Shown piece after piece: positions 5,540-6,568 of a stretch of DNA of 6,568 nt. The notes below the pieces were generated by a model. The model saw only the letters and a list, made by a program, of their open reading frames with translations. It searched no databases and had not been told where the DNA came from. Origin of the DNA: Anaerolineae bacterium (lineage in GTDB: Bacteria; Chloroflexota; Anaerolineae; CG2-30-64-16); contig JALOOE010000138.1 in NCBI GenBank assembly GCA_025454565.1, positions 1 to 6,568 on the forward strand, in the 5' to 3' direction. The position numbers and the translations under genes were made by a program. Position 1 is the first letter of the stretch. Each line of letters begins with the position of its first letter.

Positions 5540-5542
5540 ACA

Positions 5543-6508
5543 ATGACCCAAGCGCCAAACCTCCTCGATCTGGTACGCGACGACCTGACCAGGGTCGAAG
5601 CGAAGATGCGCACCATCGGCGCCCACGCATATGGGCCGATGGCGGAAGCGTTTCTGCTGCTGCTGGGCAGCGGCGGGAAGCGCCTGCGCCCCGCCCTGGC
5701 TTTGGCTGCCTACGGCTTCTACGCCGACCGCGCGTCAGAGAAGACGATCGCTGTGGCGGCTGCCGTGGAGACGCTGCATACCGCCACGCTGGTGCATGAC
5801 GACCTGATCGATGAGGCATTAGTGCGCCGCGGCAGCACGACCCTCAACGCGGTCTGGAACAAGGGCGCAACGGTGCTGGCGGGCGATTACATCTTCGCGC
5901 GTGCCGCCGGGTTCGCCGCCGAGACCGATAACCTGCCCGTCGTGCAGCTCTTCGCCGAGACGCTCCGCATCATCGTCGAGGGGGAGTTGCGCCAACTCTT
6001 CTCCAGCCGGCAGTGGCGACAGCCCAAAGAGGCCTACTATCCGCGCATCTTCGCCAAGACCGCGTCCCTTTTTGCGGCGGCGACGCGCTCGGGCGCGATT
6101 CTCGGCGGAGCGACGCCGGAGCAGGAGCAGGCGCTCTACGATTACGGCAACCACTTCGGCCTCGCCTTTCAGATCGTTGACGACATCCTTGACTACGCGG
6201 GCGATGAAGCCACACTTGGCAAACCGGTCGGCGGCGATCTGCGCCAAGGGATCGTGACCCTGCCATTCTTCTACTACTTGAGCGCCCAGCCGGATCCCGA
6301 GCAGGTTATCGCCAGGCTGGGGACGGGCGCGGAGGGCGTGGCCGCCACAGTCTCGGCCGTGCGCGCGTCGGGCGCCGTGGAGCTGGCCTTCTCCGAAGCG
6401 CGCGCCCTCGCCGACCAGGCGAAGGCAGATCTGGCCCCGCTCCCGGAGGGCCCGTTCAAGGCCGCGCTGGCCGATCTGGCCGACCAGGCCCTGGCGCGCA
6501 AAGTCTGA
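5543..6508 (+). CDS. trans-Polyprenyl diphosphate synthase, long-chain type
   Basis: Condenses isopentenyl diphosphate onto an allylic diphosphate to make a long all-trans chain, most likely the quinone (menaquinone) side chain. It has 321 residues from ATG 5543. GGKRLRP (44-50) binds the diphosphate; the first Asp-rich motif is DDLID (86-90), the second DDILD (213-217); Lys172-Thr173, Gln210 and Lys227 are at their usual sites. The fifth residue before the first Asp is Ala81, in HTATLVHDD as in octa- and heptaprenyl synthases; a small residue here, instead of Phe/Tyr, is known to allow long products. So geranylgeranyl or farnesyl synthase is less likely, but exact chain length cannot be read. 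No Shine-Dalgarno is visible: the repeat tract fills that space. A TTG at 5534 is in frame but lies within the repeat. It follows tatD by 97 nt in the same direction. Confidence 0.9.
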   Translation: MTQAPNLLDLVRDDLTRVEAKMRTIGAHAYGPMAEAFLLLLGSGGKRLRPALALAAYGFYADRASEKTIAVAAAVETLHTATLVHDDLIDEALVRRGSTTLNAVWNKGATVLAGDYIFARAAGFAAETDNLPVVQLFAETLRIIVEGELRQLFSSRQWRQPKEAYYPRIFAKTASLFAAATRSGAILGGATPEQEQALYDYGNHFGLAFQIVDDILDYAGDEATLGKPVGGDLRQGIVTLPFFYYLSAQPDPEQVIARLGTGAEGVAATVSAVRASGAVELAFSEARALADQAKADLAPLPEGPFKAALADLADQALARKV

Positions 6509-6568
6509 CGCTGCGTCTCGCCGCGCCTGTCACCTGATGTCGCTCCCGCCGCCGAATCGATGGACCCT

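Noticed and set aside
5446..5542. Promoter for the prenyl synthase
   Set aside because: TATTCG at 5526 region has no matching -35 box at 16-18 bp and is simply a unit of the ATTYG repeat.

Overview
The window is about 6.5 kb of GC-rich bacterial chromosome with six genes, all on the + strand. In order they are: the C-terminal half of S-adenosylmethionine synthetase (metK), a GDP-6-deoxy-D-mannose reductase (rmd), a GDP-mannose 4,6-dehydratase (gmd), a phosphohexomutase of the phosphoglucomutase/phosphomannomutase family, a TatD-family metal-dependent hydrolase, and a long-chain trans-polyprenyl diphosphate synthase. High GC, TTG starts, the protein character and especially the junctions packed with short repeats suggest a Chloroflexota (Chloroflexi) genome. 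That assignment is inference from general resemblance, not a database result.

Layout. metK ends at 636. It is followed by a heptamer-repeat hairpin (641-700), a strong intrinsic terminator (706-743) and a good sigma70-type promoter (766-794, TTGCCC-17 bp-TATAAT), so a new transcription unit begins about 801. That unit carries rmd (858-1862, probable TTG start), a 128-nt nested palindrome (1876-2003), gmd (2019-3005, TTG start with a good Shine-Dalgarno), a heptamer hairpin (3016-3070), the phosphohexomutase (3086-4519), another heptamer hairpin (4524-4586), the TatD hydrolase (4588-5445, or from a GTG at 4516), two small hairpins with a further heptamer tract (5458-5539), and the prenyl synthase (5543-6508). 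The last 60 nt (6509-6568) show nothing I can identify. No convincing terminator or promoter is visible after 800, so rmd onward may be one operon, but the structured junctions could attenuate or process the transcript.

Function. The three middle genes fit one nucleotide-sugar route. The phosphohexomutase could make mannose-1-phosphate, Gmd converts GDP-mannose to GDP-4-keto-6-deoxy-mannose, and Rmd reduces that to GDP-D-rhamnose for surface glycans. The GDP-mannose pyrophosphorylase step is not in the window. metK, the TatD hydrolase and the prenyl synthase are housekeeping neighbours with no evident link to this path.

The most interesting signal is non-coding. Every gene-gene junction carries degenerate tandem repeats with a period of about 7 nt, four of them arranged as inverted pairs that fold into long hairpins, with a different heptamer at most sites. 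A similar tract appears to have entered the tatD reading frame in frame, adding about 30 residues between two metal ligands. A second short palindromic motif (CGGTC-N3-GACCGA...ACGGCGG) occurs twice, at 1936-1960 and 5459-5481.
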